Source of the DNA: Calonectria ilicicola
Taxonomy: Eukaryota > Ascomycota > Sordariomycetes > Hypocreales > Nectriaceae
NCBI GenBank assembly: GCA_020809705.1
Contig: CP085828.1
Span: 3,844,001 to 3,908,000, forward strand
Reading direction: 5' to 3'
Length of the DNA: 64,000 bases
How positions within the stretch are numbered: position 1 is the stretch's first letter; the number at the start of each line of letters is the position of its first letter. Made by a program: the position numbers and the translations under genes. Below are positions 42,147 through 52,349 of the stretch, piece by piece. A model generated the notes under the pieces. It was not told the origin of the DNA. It searched no databases and saw only the letters and a list, made by a program, of their open reading frames with translations.

Positions 42147-43679
42147 TCAAGATCTGAATTCATAGCTGGTGAGCACCGCAGCGTGATCTGAAGGCCATTC
42201 GTTGTCTTTATAGTTTGGGATTGGCTTGGGCTCCCCAACAATAACGCGTGTTGAACCTCGCACGTTTAATCCGTTGCCTTTGTGATAGATGTAGTCGATT
42301 CTGTCTTGTGGTTCCGGCAAATTCCTATCGCTATTCCATGGTGTGATTGGGGACCAGGTAGTGGCCTGAATCACGGCCGGGTCTGGATCAGCCACTCGAA
42401 AAGAGTCAATGAGACCCATTTGTTCTGGAAGTACCGATGTTGGCCAGTTGACATCCCAAACCCCGCAGTTCTTTTCCTTCAGAGCTTCCGTCCAGTCGAG
42501 GTGCGATGGTGCGTTGAAATCGCCGACGAGCATGACGGGAATCTCGTCGGCTCGCTCAAGATGAGTCTCGATACCCGCCAAGATTGTCAAAATCTGTGGT
42601 GTGCGGCCAGACACGGCCTCTCGTTCTAATACTTGCTCTTTGGTCATATTATCGAAGCAAAAATCATAGGGCCCGTATGGTGTGTAGCCTAAATGGGCCA
42701 CGTAGAAGTTGATTTGCTGGCGCTCACCGTCGAGTGCAATCCGCACACCACCCGCGCGGCCTTCCGTGGCGATGGCACCGTAATTTTCAACAATAGGATA
42801 TTTGCTCAGAATGCTGGTGGTACCACCACTTATCCAATAATACCATCCCAAGGCCCGAGCAAGGCGAGGGGCATGGTTACCAGACTGATCTTCCTGAAGA
42901 CCGACGATATCCGCACCCGAAGCAGCAAGGAATCTCACTTGCTTCTCGTGATAGTTATTAATCAAGGTTCCACCATGCCACATGTTGAAGGTAAGAACTT
43001 GAAATTCCGGGACAAGTGAGTATCCAGAAGGGCGAACAAGAATGGTGAATTGGGCGGTAGCAATAGGGCTTCCATTTTCATCTGCTAGAAGGACCGTAAC
43101 GACGGCTTCGTAGGCAGATTGGTCCGGCGTGCCTGACAGAATGCCGTCAGAACTGACCGAGAGCCAATCGTCACCCGAGCTACTTTTTGAGAATTTTTGA
43201 CCACTGCCACTACCTGTGACAAGACCACTTATGTTATGATAGTACGGGTCACCTTGTCTGGCATTCGGAAGCTTGACGGTCGTAGCAATGAATTCCAAGT
43301 ACCTGCGGCTGGGGGGCTTTACAGAGAGGGAAACGTTGACAGGATCCGCAATCCATCCATATCCATCGCGGGCCAGGAAGTACGCAGTGTAGTTTCCAGG
43401 TTGAAGGTTTGAAGAAGACAAGATCACAGAGCCTCGACTTTCGGGTGCATATCTCCAAACCAGTGAAGGAGAGTGCGACTTTTCGTCTATTGGCCCACCC
43501 CCCGAAGCAGGCCAGAGGCCAATCCAATTAGTTGATACAGGATTTGAGGAGGAATATTCAAACGTAAACTGAGCTTCGCTACTTTTCAAAAAGAAGCTGT
43601 TCTGTTGCGCATGAGCAATCCCAAAGCTGAGTATGAGATTGCAGCATAATGTAGCAACCGGCGTTTGGAGTCTCATCAT
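42147..43679 (-). CDS. Secreted endonuclease/exonuclease/phosphatase-fold enzyme with Ig-like domain
   Basis: The intronless frame gives 510 residues. Order: signal peptide (about 1-24, ending AHA-Q), a beta-rich N-terminal domain (about 28-120), a cadherin/Ig-like putative-Ig domain with the LSGTP hallmark (about 122-216), then an EEP (DNase I-like) domain (about 225-508). EEP catalytic residues are all visible: Asn232 in LTFNMWHGG, Glu263 in LQED, His329 in VAHLGY, Asp387/Asn389 in VGDFNAPS, DRIDYIY near 459-465, and the final SDH at 497-499. It should be an active, metal-dependent phosphodiesterase or phosphatase outside the cell. The substrate (nucleic acid, nucleotide or phospholipid) is not decidable. 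There are several N-glycosylation sequons. The alternative start ATG at 43676 shortens it by one residue. Confidence 0.88.
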   Translation of the reverse strand: MMRLQTPVATLCCNLILSFGIAHAQQNSFFLKSSEAQFTFEYSSSNPVSTNWIGLWPASGGGPIDEKSHSPSLVWRYAPESRGSVILSSSNLQPGNYTAYFLARDGYGWIADPVNVSLSVKPPSRRYLEFIATTVKLPNARQGDPYYHNISGLVTGSGSGQKFSKSSSGDDWLSVSSDGILSGTPDQSAYEAVVTVLLADENGSPIATAQFTILVRPSGYSLVPEFQVLTFNMWHGGTLINNYHEKQVRFLAASGADIVGLQEDQSGNHAPRLARALGWYYWISGGTTSILSKYPIVENYGAIATEGRAGGVRIALDGERQQINFYVAHLGYTPYGPYDFCFDNMTKEQVLEREAVSGRTPQILTILAGIETHLERADEIPVMLVGDFNAPSHLDWTEALKEKNCGVWDVNWPTSVLPEQMGLIDSFRVADPDPAVIQATTWSPITPWNSDRNLPEPQDRIDYIYHKGNGLNVRGSTRVIVGEPKPIPNYKDNEWPSDHAAVLTSYEFRS

Positions 43680-44970
43680 GTGTCAAGCTTGGGTGACAGC
43701 GTCCAAAAACTCCCCAAAAACGAGAAGAATGGAAATAAAGAAAGGCATTCATTTTTTTTTCTATCTTGCAGTCGATGGTATTTCATATTTCATCAAATCA
43801 TAGCACATCCAACACACCTCTCTATGGCCTCCAAATAAGACTCCGGCTGTATAGAGCGGGCTTTCAAGGAACACCTGCATGGAATGTCCTCGTGTCTCAG
43901 GCTCAATGGTGCATTGCATCCAAATGCAGGAATGGGCCCACACCCGGAGCACCAATGTCCGGGCCCAATTCAACCACGCCGTGATCGTCCCGAGCTCGGG
44001 GTTGCACGATCGGCAATGCCAAGAATGAATTACCTGCCCCAGACGGAACCTGCGCACCCACGTGCTTGCAAGGATGCTTTCTGAGAGGTAGTTGCTCCCG
44101 ACTCGGGACCGGGATTTTGCACCTTGAGTATGCAAGAAATCGAAGGGAGACCTGGGAGGTGATACAACTCTACCCTTAAAACTCGTATATGCTGGTCCGA
44201 TATGTATGCAACCTTAACGATACGATGCAACGGCCATAAAGCCAACCCGTTACACATGAGGTCATTTTTCGACAAATCAAATAGAAGTCTCCCGCTTCAT
44301 ATGGTAGTTTGCGTATCGTAGGGTATTCTCCCTGGGCCAATCTCAGGTTAGTTTTCAACCTGGTGTATGACGAAGGGGCACCGTTCCTGTTCATGGGCGA
44401 GAGGAGAAATTAGCCTGCAATGATCGGGTTAGTTAAAATTGGAGTTTATCATGTGGAAATTGGTTATGGAGATGTTTGCATTTCGTTTCTCTTAACCGTA
44501 GTGGCTTAATCTTGGCAATCCTCAAATGTGAGACAAAGTGTTGGTGCTTATCAACACTGAACCTCACCTTGTTCCAAAATAATGCACGTTGTGCACATGG
44601 ATTCCGTGACAAAGCTCTCTAGAAATTTTGAGATAATATTGAATTATCTCACGTGTTCTTTTACTCGTTTTGTTTTGCGATATGTTCCAGAAAGAAACTC
44701 ACCTCTGCATCGAGCGAGAACTGGCGGCTGGGCCAACATTGAAATTGAAATGAACAACCATTCAAAGCTCAATGGCTGTTTTCACTGGTAAAATGAAATT
44801 AAAAAGAAATACGTAGCTAATCATATATATTTGAAGTCATAAAGGGGATTCGTAATTATGATCCTATGCCCATATTTAAAGATTAGATGACTAAATATTC
44901 TGTCCAGACTTTTGGACAAGACCATTGATACCAATCCAGCGCTTGATCATTCATTCATGCGAAATTTTCA
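43680..44970. other. Intergenic, no supported gene
   Basis: About 1.3 kb with a T9 run near 43750 and only short frames. It is the promoter side of the EEP gene and the 3' flank of the NADase-like gene. Confidence 0.5.
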
Positions 44971-45700
44971 TTAATAGCAACCATTTTTAGCTGTTACCAA
45001 AACCGAAGAGTTGACTCTCAGAAGATATCCTTCCTTGACTAGAGTCTCAATGCTGCCCAAGTCACCAGTGTAAAACTGTGCTCCCAGGCCTTGTTGGCCA
45101 AACCAGGGCGCAATAGTACCAGCGATAACGGTAAGATTCCTTAGAACCTGATAGACATGGTAGTTGAAAGGGTAGTCCGATGTAGAATATTTATTCTTGG
45201 AGAGGCTGGATGGGGGAAGAGCCCTTTGCGAATAGGGAGCGCCGGCAGCAGCGACATATTTGCCTGTGAAAGCCGTATTAGAAAACTAGGGGCAATGCGT
45301 AAATTTTACTTCGCAACTCACCATTTTCGCCACCAAAGCGATCCAGCAATGTGCCAGGTGTCAAGACTGCAGTGCTGTTGATTGGATTGCCATGTGTATC
45401 AAGCTGAAATCCATCCTTGGGTGGCCATTTCCAGTTTCCGTCTGTGTCTGTCCAAATGTTCAGGAACTGGGCGGCAGTAAGCCCGCCAAAGCGGTCGTAG
45501 CCTGCTGTGATGGTGCTGAGTGGCGCCTCGGTCGGAAGCTCGTGAGGTCCTAGGCGTTCGTCGCCGCAGAGGTAGGTCTGAGGGTCGGAGCCACCGACCT
45601 TGGTGCCGCCACAATCACAGCTTGGTCCATCTCGGCGGGTTGGTAGGGCTGAGGTGGCAGACAGCCAAGAAAGACACAACAAGAGGGAAGATGCCAGCAT
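44971..45700 (-). CDS. Secreted TNT-domain protein, fungal NADase-like
   Basis: Exons 45322-45700 and 44971-45263 (58-nt phase-1 intron, GTGAGT/CAG) give 223 residues. The ATG at 45700 opens a signal peptide (about 1-20, MLASSLLLCLSWLSATSA). The mature N-terminal part is Cys-containing and precedes a TNT domain (named after the tuberculosis necrotizing toxin), recognised by LLDRFGGENG near the exon junction, AAAGAPYSQRALPPSSL, IAPWFGQQGLGAQF and LVKEGYLLRV. In characterised fungal homologues such as the Aspergillus fumigatus conidial surface NADase, this fold hydrolyses NAD to nicotinamide and ADP-ribose. The Arg and Gln positions of those motifs are kept, so it looks intact. Biological role here is unknown. 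Confidence 0.85.
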
Positions 45701-46531
45701 TTTTGCTACTTGGCCCAAAAACACAGTTGAGAATGGCAGAATTAGGAGAATTTTGTTTGCAGGTCCGCTGCTTTTATAGCTATCACAGCCGACACCCGCC
45801 CCTTCAGCTTGAACGCCTAGGCGTCCTAGTCCCTTGGGTACCAGCCACTTCCCAATGGTGGTGACCCATCTGTCTCACCGGATGGCACTAGCTGGACGCG
45901 AAGCGAATTGGTGCATGCATAGCGACGTGGTATTCCATAGTCATGAAAAAAAAATGAAAAACTACTGACAAAGGACTGAGTGGATCAATTGCAGCAATAC
46001 GAGCAAATAGAGACATGGACCTTTTGGTTGAATACCAGCCACTTGTAATCGCCGTTCGATCTCGTCATTGCCGGACTGCATCATGACGCGCTATGATTGG
46101 CCGCGTAGTTACCGAAGCGGCCAGGCCGTAGCTGATCTGCGGGGTCGCTTCGCGTCGACTCCGTTTGGCCAAGAGCTGGACTGACCGCCTGTCGGTGCGT
46201 CAAACTATCAATTTATGCATACGCCGAATAGGTGCGCTTATGTCGACCAAGAAAACACGCCATCCCATTGTTCATGATTTCTGCTGAGATGCCCGAAAGT
46301 CCCCGATTTTGCTGACCAGATCGGGTGCATGTATGGCTTGCAGCTGGCCGAGGCGATGGGATCATTTTATTCCCAATCAAGAGGATAGTTTCTTCGAAAA
46401 TTCTGCTAAATTTATGCGAATAAAATGCCGAGTTTTTGGTAAAACTCGACAGCTACATTCAGGTTTGAGTATTAGGCAACGCGCTAGGCATGAAAACGCC
46501 CGCAGTACCATCTCAATACACCATAAACAGC
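45701..46531. other. Intergenic, no supported gene
   Basis: 831 bases, with an A9 run near 45945. It holds the NADase-like gene's promoter and the 3' flank of the oxidase gene. Confidence 0.5.
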
Positions 46532-47944
46532 TTAACTCTTTATCTCCATGAGATCCTTCAGCTCCCTTCTTGGCCACACGGAATTGTTGTCCGGAGCAGG
46601 CAACTCCCTATCCCAGGCCCACTTGGCCTCAAGAGATGCATCAAGTGTATGATCCAGCATCTGGACGATATATTTCCCAATGATGGGGAAGAATTTCCAC
46701 CCATGAAAAGACCCGCATGTGGCTATATAAAGGTTTTTGCACGCTGAATGAGGAGAGATGATAAAATCTTCACTGGGCGTCACAGCATCCCTGAACAAAG
46801 AGTCAGTGGGACTAAACATGCTCAAATATACAAAAAGGCCGACTTACCAGCACATTCGAAATTGGTCCATGGGAAAATCTTGGCCTTTGGTGCCGAAAAT
46901 GTAGTGATTCGCCAATCTGACATCCTCTTTCAGAGCCTCAGGTACATCCCACTGCCCGTAGTCCTGCTTCAACGGAGGCATGGAAAGCTCAATTCCCGAT
47001 GGGTGTGTTTGGGTGTTTTTGAAAATCCACTGGCCCCAGAACTTGAGCATTTTATCTTTTGGGTGGGGTACAGAGCCATTGCTTGCGCCTGATCAGATGT
47101 TAGGCCGGATGATCTCAACCATATGAAAGGAGAACTAACCTCGTTGGCGTGGCTCTTCCTGAATACAAACAGGGCCATCATAAAATTTGGTAGAAATCTC
47201 GGGGCCTAAGCGAGAGGTGGCTTCCGTCACTCCCGCTGCAATTATTCTCCCTTCAGCATGGAGCTCCTTGCGATCGGGGGCACTGTCAACCAACAGTTTC
47301 GGTGTATAGGCTCCGGTCGAAAGAATGATCTTTGAAGCCTGGAAAACCTTGCCGGTGCTTGTTTTGACGCCGGTACAATTCCCGTCTGCGTCAAATTCTA
47401 AATTCGCAATCTCCTCCTCGACAAAGTTGACACCCAATTCAATGACCTTCTTGAGAACTTGCTGAAGGGCGTCTTTCGCCTCAGCCCAACCGCTAATGTT
47501 ATTGATGAGGACTTCTTTTATGCCTGTGTAGTCTGCTGCATCGAAAATACCACCATACTTCTTTTTTGCCTCTTCGACGCTGACAGAGTGTAGATCTGCC
47601 TTCACGCCAAGCTTTTTGAAGTTATCGAGTACCTTTTGTGCGAATCCAGTCGCCGAGATCCAGTATATCCCGCTTTCGTGGTAAAATGGACTCCAAAGAG
47701 GGTCAGTCGACCAGACTTCGCGAGCTTCCAGGGCCATGGACGTATAAACAATGTCGTTATAATCAGCTCGAACCACTTTGTTCCAATCCCAAGATGCCGC
47801 TACCCTGGTCGGTGCATCAAATGCATTTCGATCAATCAAGGTGACTTTTGCATGAGGGTATTCTCGAATCAAATGCAGAGCGGTTGAGGTCCCGAAAACC
47901 CCGGCGCCGACGATAAGATATGATTGCGCGTTGGGATCTCCCAT
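46532..47944 (-). CDS. FAD-dependent amine oxidase, saccharopine/fructosyl amino acid oxidase type
   Basis: A flavoenzyme of the DAO/MSOX family oxidising secondary amines of amino acid derivatives to give H2O2. Exons 47140-47944, 46848-47088 and 46532-46790 (introns 51 and 57 nt; GTTAGT and GTAAGT donors) give 434 residues. The N-terminal Rossmann motif is VGAGVFGTSTALHL (about 11-24). The C-terminal part has FRMCWDAVTPSEDFIIS, whose Cys348 corresponds to the residue that binds FAD covalently in this family, and CGSFHGWKFFPIIGKYI. The latter is closer to saccharopine/pipecolate oxidases than to amadoriases. No PTS1 signal at the end (EIKS). An in-frame N-terminal extension is ignored because the Rossmann strand starts right after the ATG at 47944. 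Confidence 0.88.
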
Positions 47945-49119
47945 TTTTGTCCACTGTGAGCAAGAGTTTAATGAAGAATGCTTATATTGGCACTTATTCA
48001 ATGCGGATATTCCCGGTGTACTTGATGAGGGTAGGTGATCATGAATAAAAAATGAAAACGTCTGCGGAGTTTATCCTGTTGCCTTATATCCGATCAACCT
48101 CTATCTACCGAAATGTCGTATCTGCCCAATGCGGGGTCGAACTTGCAGATGCGACGTCAGCTGCATTGGCGTCATGGCCCGCTCGTCATAGTTGGTTACT
48201 TCTGGGTCTTGATCTACAACCTCGCCCACAAAATGGTGTTCGACCCGCACCCTATGCTCGTACTAGATGTGCCTAGCTTGTAGCATTAATTCTCCACAAT
48301 AGGCGCAAATAGGCAGTCCGATCATCTGTTGCCAGGACTGTGATGTCCAACCCTACATCTTGGGCACAGAGGCTTAAATATAATAGAAATCCACGACTGA
48401 TTGGAGGGGAAATATGACTGGGGATCTCGGAAGACCCGAGCTTCTATGACATTCATTGGACGCATAAAGATTCGCAAACGTTCTTGAAGTGTTACTTCAT
48501 TACACTTTACTTCTAGAAAACAAATAGAATCCAAATGCTTCAAATTGAAGAAATAGAGTCGCTCACCATAATGGTAACAAAGTTCATCTTGCTAAAGGTA
48601 CCTAGTCATGGCTTTGACTGGTCTGCAATATTATGGTACACAACAATTGACTCTTCAAATAATCTCGTAATTAAAGGAGTGCAATTTCATTTGAACAGGG
48701 TTCTTAATTACCCCGCATCTGAAGATACCCTTGAGCAAAGAATCGGACTCTTTGAGTGATTTGAAGACAAACATGTAGATGATGTAGTATGCATGAATAA
48801 TACCGAGGTTAACACCAATAACCTTAATTAAGAATACATAAAGTACTCAAAATGGCAGTTCGATCCACGGTATTTTGTTTGTGAAGTGGGAACTGCATGC
48901 CAACTAAAGCATGTATGCCGGTTAAAGAGACGGCAAGATTTATCCACTCTTGTTTTGGGCAACTCCACGAACCAATATGGGTGGTTGACATGAGTTCAAT
49001 TCAAATAGGTATCTTTAAGCGCTCAAAATTAATTATATATTGCTGAGTTTGCAAGCATGAATGTCCTGCAGCGCAAAGAGTGAATCATCTCCTCAATTTC
49101 ACGCACCTATTCGTTCAAA
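47945..49119. promoter_or_regulatory. Shared divergent promoter region, oxidase and DUF1593 genes
   Basis: 1,175 AT-rich bases between divergent starts. No gene supported. A TTAATTAA palindrome lies near 48824-48831. No specific binding site is claimed. Confidence 0.4.
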
Positions 49120-50508
49120 ATGTTTACGAGGTCACTTCTCCAGATCGCTTTGGCAGCCTCAGCACTCTTCCAACGTGGCTTCGCTACTGAGGAAACCCCT
49201 TTGAAGCCGAGAATACTTGTTCTCAGCGACATCACGTCTGCAGATTGGGAACCAGATGACATGCAGTCTTTAGTTCACCTTTTAGCCAGCTCTGATCTCT
49301 TTGAAATTGAAGGTATCATATCTTGTACAGGGTGGAGCATAGTAGAGCCCCAAGAACTTGAAACCTATCATTTCTATGATGTCATTGACAAATACCAGTC
49401 TGATTTGCCCAACTTGATGAAGAGAAGTGGGCAAGTTGGCTTTGGCAAGGACGAGACAAAACAGAACATTGGATATTGGCCAAGTGCCGACTATTTGAGA
49501 AGCACTGTCCACGTTGGCCTCTCAGGTCGCGGCATGAAATGGGTCGGAGATGGAAAGTCAACAAATGGTACCGACTGGATAATCAAGGTCATCGATGAGC
49601 ACGATGACCGTCCAGTTTATGTTGGTCTCTGGGGAGGTGGAAACACACTTGCGCAAGCCATTTGGGATGTTCGCCGATCGCGAAATACTCATGACTTCAA
49701 CAAATTTCTGTCGAAAATTCGCATCTATGCCATCACAGACCAAGATCGCGACCTGCCAGATGGGTATGAAGACAGCGCTCAGTACTGGTTGCGCAAAGAG
49801 TTCCCAGATCTATTCTACATCTTCTCGGTCAATGCTTGGCCAACTTATGGGAACACGATCAAATACACCTATTGGAACTCAACTTATGCCACCGAAATTC
49901 AAGGAAAGGGAGCCCTTGGGGACAAATATCCAACATGGAGATGGACTGTGGAAGGTGATACACCAAGCTGGCTTTATGTTTGGCCAGGGTTGAATGATCC
50001 TGAAGATCCGACTCAGTCTAGCTATGCAGGTCGTTTTGTCTATGAAATAACCCCAGATAATGAAACCAAGGCATACACCGATAATGAGAGCACCAAGGAA
50101 AGCAGCATCAAAGCAGTTACGGATACAATACTTGACCAAATTCACGATTTCGTGTCCCGAATGGACTGGGCAGCCGAAGGCAAAGGAAATCGAAACCCCA
50201 TTGTTATTATCAACGGAGCTTCGGGATATGAACCGATCAACATCGCTGCCAAAGCAGGAACCCGAGTGCACCTCACTACTCAGGGCTCCCATGACCCAGA
50301 TGGAGATCGTTTGTCATATTACTGGTCTCAAGATGCGGGGACAGGATATGCAGGAAACGTAACTCTTTCCAAAGCTGAGGGTACGGCTGTCACAGTCTCT
50401 GTCCCGAGGGTGGCAAAGGGACAGAAGATTCACATTGTTGTGAGAGCACTTGATGATGGAACACCAAACCTAGCTAGTTATCGCCGAGTCATCTTGGATG
50501 TGAAATAA
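49120..50508 (+). CDS. Secreted DUF1593 / nucleoside-hydrolase-like protein
   Basis: The intronless frame gives 462 residues. A signal peptide (about 1-22) precedes a domain starting KPRILVLSDITSADWEPDDMQSLVHLL (about 29-55). The Asp-rich PDD element resembles the calcium-binding N-terminus of inosine-uridine nucleoside hydrolases, and this family (DUF1593, Sde182-like) is thought to share that fold. Further landmarks are VYVGLWGGGNTLAQAIWDV and the C-terminal Ig-like module with GSHDPDGDRLSYYW (about 395-462). Several NxS/T sequons fit secretion. Enzymatic activity for fungal members is not established to my knowledge; ribohydrolase or glycan-related roles are possible. Confidence 0.85.
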   Translation: MFTRSLLQIALAASALFQRGFATEETPLKPRILVLSDITSADWEPDDMQSLVHLLASSDLFEIEGIISCTGWSIVEPQELETYHFYDVIDKYQSDLPNLMKRSGQVGFGKDETKQNIGYWPSADYLRSTVHVGLSGRGMKWVGDGKSTNGTDWIIKVIDEHDDRPVYVGLWGGGNTLAQAIWDVRRSRNTHDFNKFLSKIRIYAITDQDRDLPDGYEDSAQYWLRKEFPDLFYIFSVNAWPTYGNTIKYTYWNSTYATEIQGKGALGDKYPTWRWTVEGDTPSWLYVWPGLNDPEDPTQSSYAGRFVYEITPDNETKAYTDNESTKESSIKAVTDTILDQIHDFVSRMDWAAEGKGNRNPIVIINGASGYEPINIAAKAGTRVHLTTQGSHDPDGDRLSYYWSQDAGTGYAGNVTLSKAEGTAVTVSVPRVAKGQKIHIVVRALDDGTPNLASYRRVILDVK

Positions 50509-50723
50509 ATAGCTTAGAAATACCATCTAAATAGTACGAATTTTTGGAGATGATACCAAGTGGCACATTGGTCACTGTCCCGCGTAAGAAAAAATTATCA
50601 GGATGATCATAAGGGTGATTAAATTGCGTGGGTCCTTTTCTTTTCTCTTTTTTTGAACTGCAATTCTCAATTAAATACGATCGTGAGTGTTTCAAATCTA
50701 GCGTTAGGCAAAAGCTTGACCGT

Positions 50724-52349
50724 TCAAATGGTATACATGAATCTCGGGCTTCTATCCCCGAGCGCATCGATTTCAGCATCTGACATGCCGGCGATTTTGT
50801 AATCCTCCTTTCCGGCTCTCCTGCGCTTGTTTACATGGTTCAAGTATAAAGACATGAAACCATAGATAAAAACGCCGTAACCTAACAGGCCAATGGATAC
50901 GGAATACCCCATAATGTAACGCGGGGCGTCTGAGGTCGGGTAGAGCTAATGGGCATTAGCTTTGGTGAAAAATCACACGAAGGTGGGCATTATGACTTAC
51001 GAAAGGAGCAACGATTCCTGAGCAGTTGCAAACCATGATCTGGATTGCAGAAGCTGTGGTACGTTTGCCGTATCGCGGGTTATTGGTTGGTAGCCACGCG
51101 AGCGGCAGGCCCACGGCTACATATAAGCCGAGGGAAATTAAGAAGGTGGCAAAGTAATGCACAGACGAACCTACATCGGCAATGGAAATTCCATAGCCGA
51201 TGATACAGATTGACATAAAGATGACCTGGTAAAGGCCGCGAAGTTGATGGGCATCAGACAGTCGAGCGACGATGAGGTAGCTGATGGCACCAAGAACATA
51301 ACACGGTACAGTGAGCGCTTGGGCTTGCGGGGATGTCCATTTTCCCAGTCCTATTCATGGCCAAAGTTAGTCCCAAAATGGAAGGTCTTGGTTGAAAGAA
51401 GCATTTTTTACCTTTGATGATCGACGGGAGGAAGACGGAATAACTGTAGAGCATAGAGTTGACACCAAATTGACCCGCAGCAAAAAGCCAAACCTTCCAG
51501 TCCTTGAAAGCTAAAATTGCATCTTTCTTCTCAAACTCTTCACAAAACCCTGTCTGGCGTCTAAGTCGATCGACGAGAAGTCGTCTTTCATCATCGTTTA
51601 AATACCATGCAGACTCGGGAGCATCGGCAAGCAGAAACCAAAGTGCCACACCAAATAAAATAGTCGGAATGCCTATTCAAATCGGTCAGTTTAGTGGCAG
51701 TGGAGGAAGATACGGGACGAATCTTACCCTCGAGGATGAATACCCATCGCCATCCTGACAGGCCGGAAACACCATCCATGAATCCAATGCCGTACGCGAG
51801 AAGTCCTCCGCATGCACCCGCCAGAGCAGAACTCACAAATAGGTAGCCAATCCTTAGAGCAAGCTCCTTCTTTGTGTAGAACATGGTCAAGTAAACTGTC
51901 AATCCTGGAAACAAGCCTCCTTCAAGCAAGCCTAGTAATAGACGACATGCGATAAGACCACCAAAGTTGTGCACCACGCCAGTGAGGGTAGACACCACGC
52001 CCCAGCCGACAGTAAGCACTGCCAGCCATTTTGAGGGCGTGAATTTTTTCAAGATAATATTACTAGGAATCTCAACCAAGACGTAGGGAATGAACAGGAC
52101 TGCGACCGCAAGTTGGTACTGGTCTCCATGCATCCCTAAGTCGTCTTCAAGGCCAAAGAGACGCGCATTTCCGATATTGGTTCGATCCAAGAATGAGAGT
52201 AGATAAGTGGCCATGACAACGGGGACAATGTATCTGTCCATCTTGCTGACCAATGCCTTTTCGGCCTGGCCATCGATTTCTGGCACATCGTGCTCCGTTC
52301 GTCCCGAGGATGACTCATGAACCTCGAGTTCATTTTTCTTTTCAGACAT
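50724..52349 (-). CDS. MFS permease of the anion:cation symporter family (Dal5/Tna1 type)
   Basis: A plasma-membrane importer of small organic anions or vitamins (yeast relatives carry allantoate, nicotinate, pantothenate). Exons 51728-52349, 51412-51672, 51001-51350 and 50724-50945 (introns 55, 61 and 55 nt, all with clear branch sites) give 484 residues. The hydrophilic N-terminus (about 1-38) leads into KMDRYIVPVVMATYLLSFLD and RTNIGNARL, the family signature. Then RLLLGLLEGGLFPGLTVYL, WRWVFILEGIPTILFG and LADAPESAWYL appear in the expected order, with later helices in exons 3-4. The length and motif set are complete. The substrate is not predictable from sequence alone. Confidence 0.92.
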
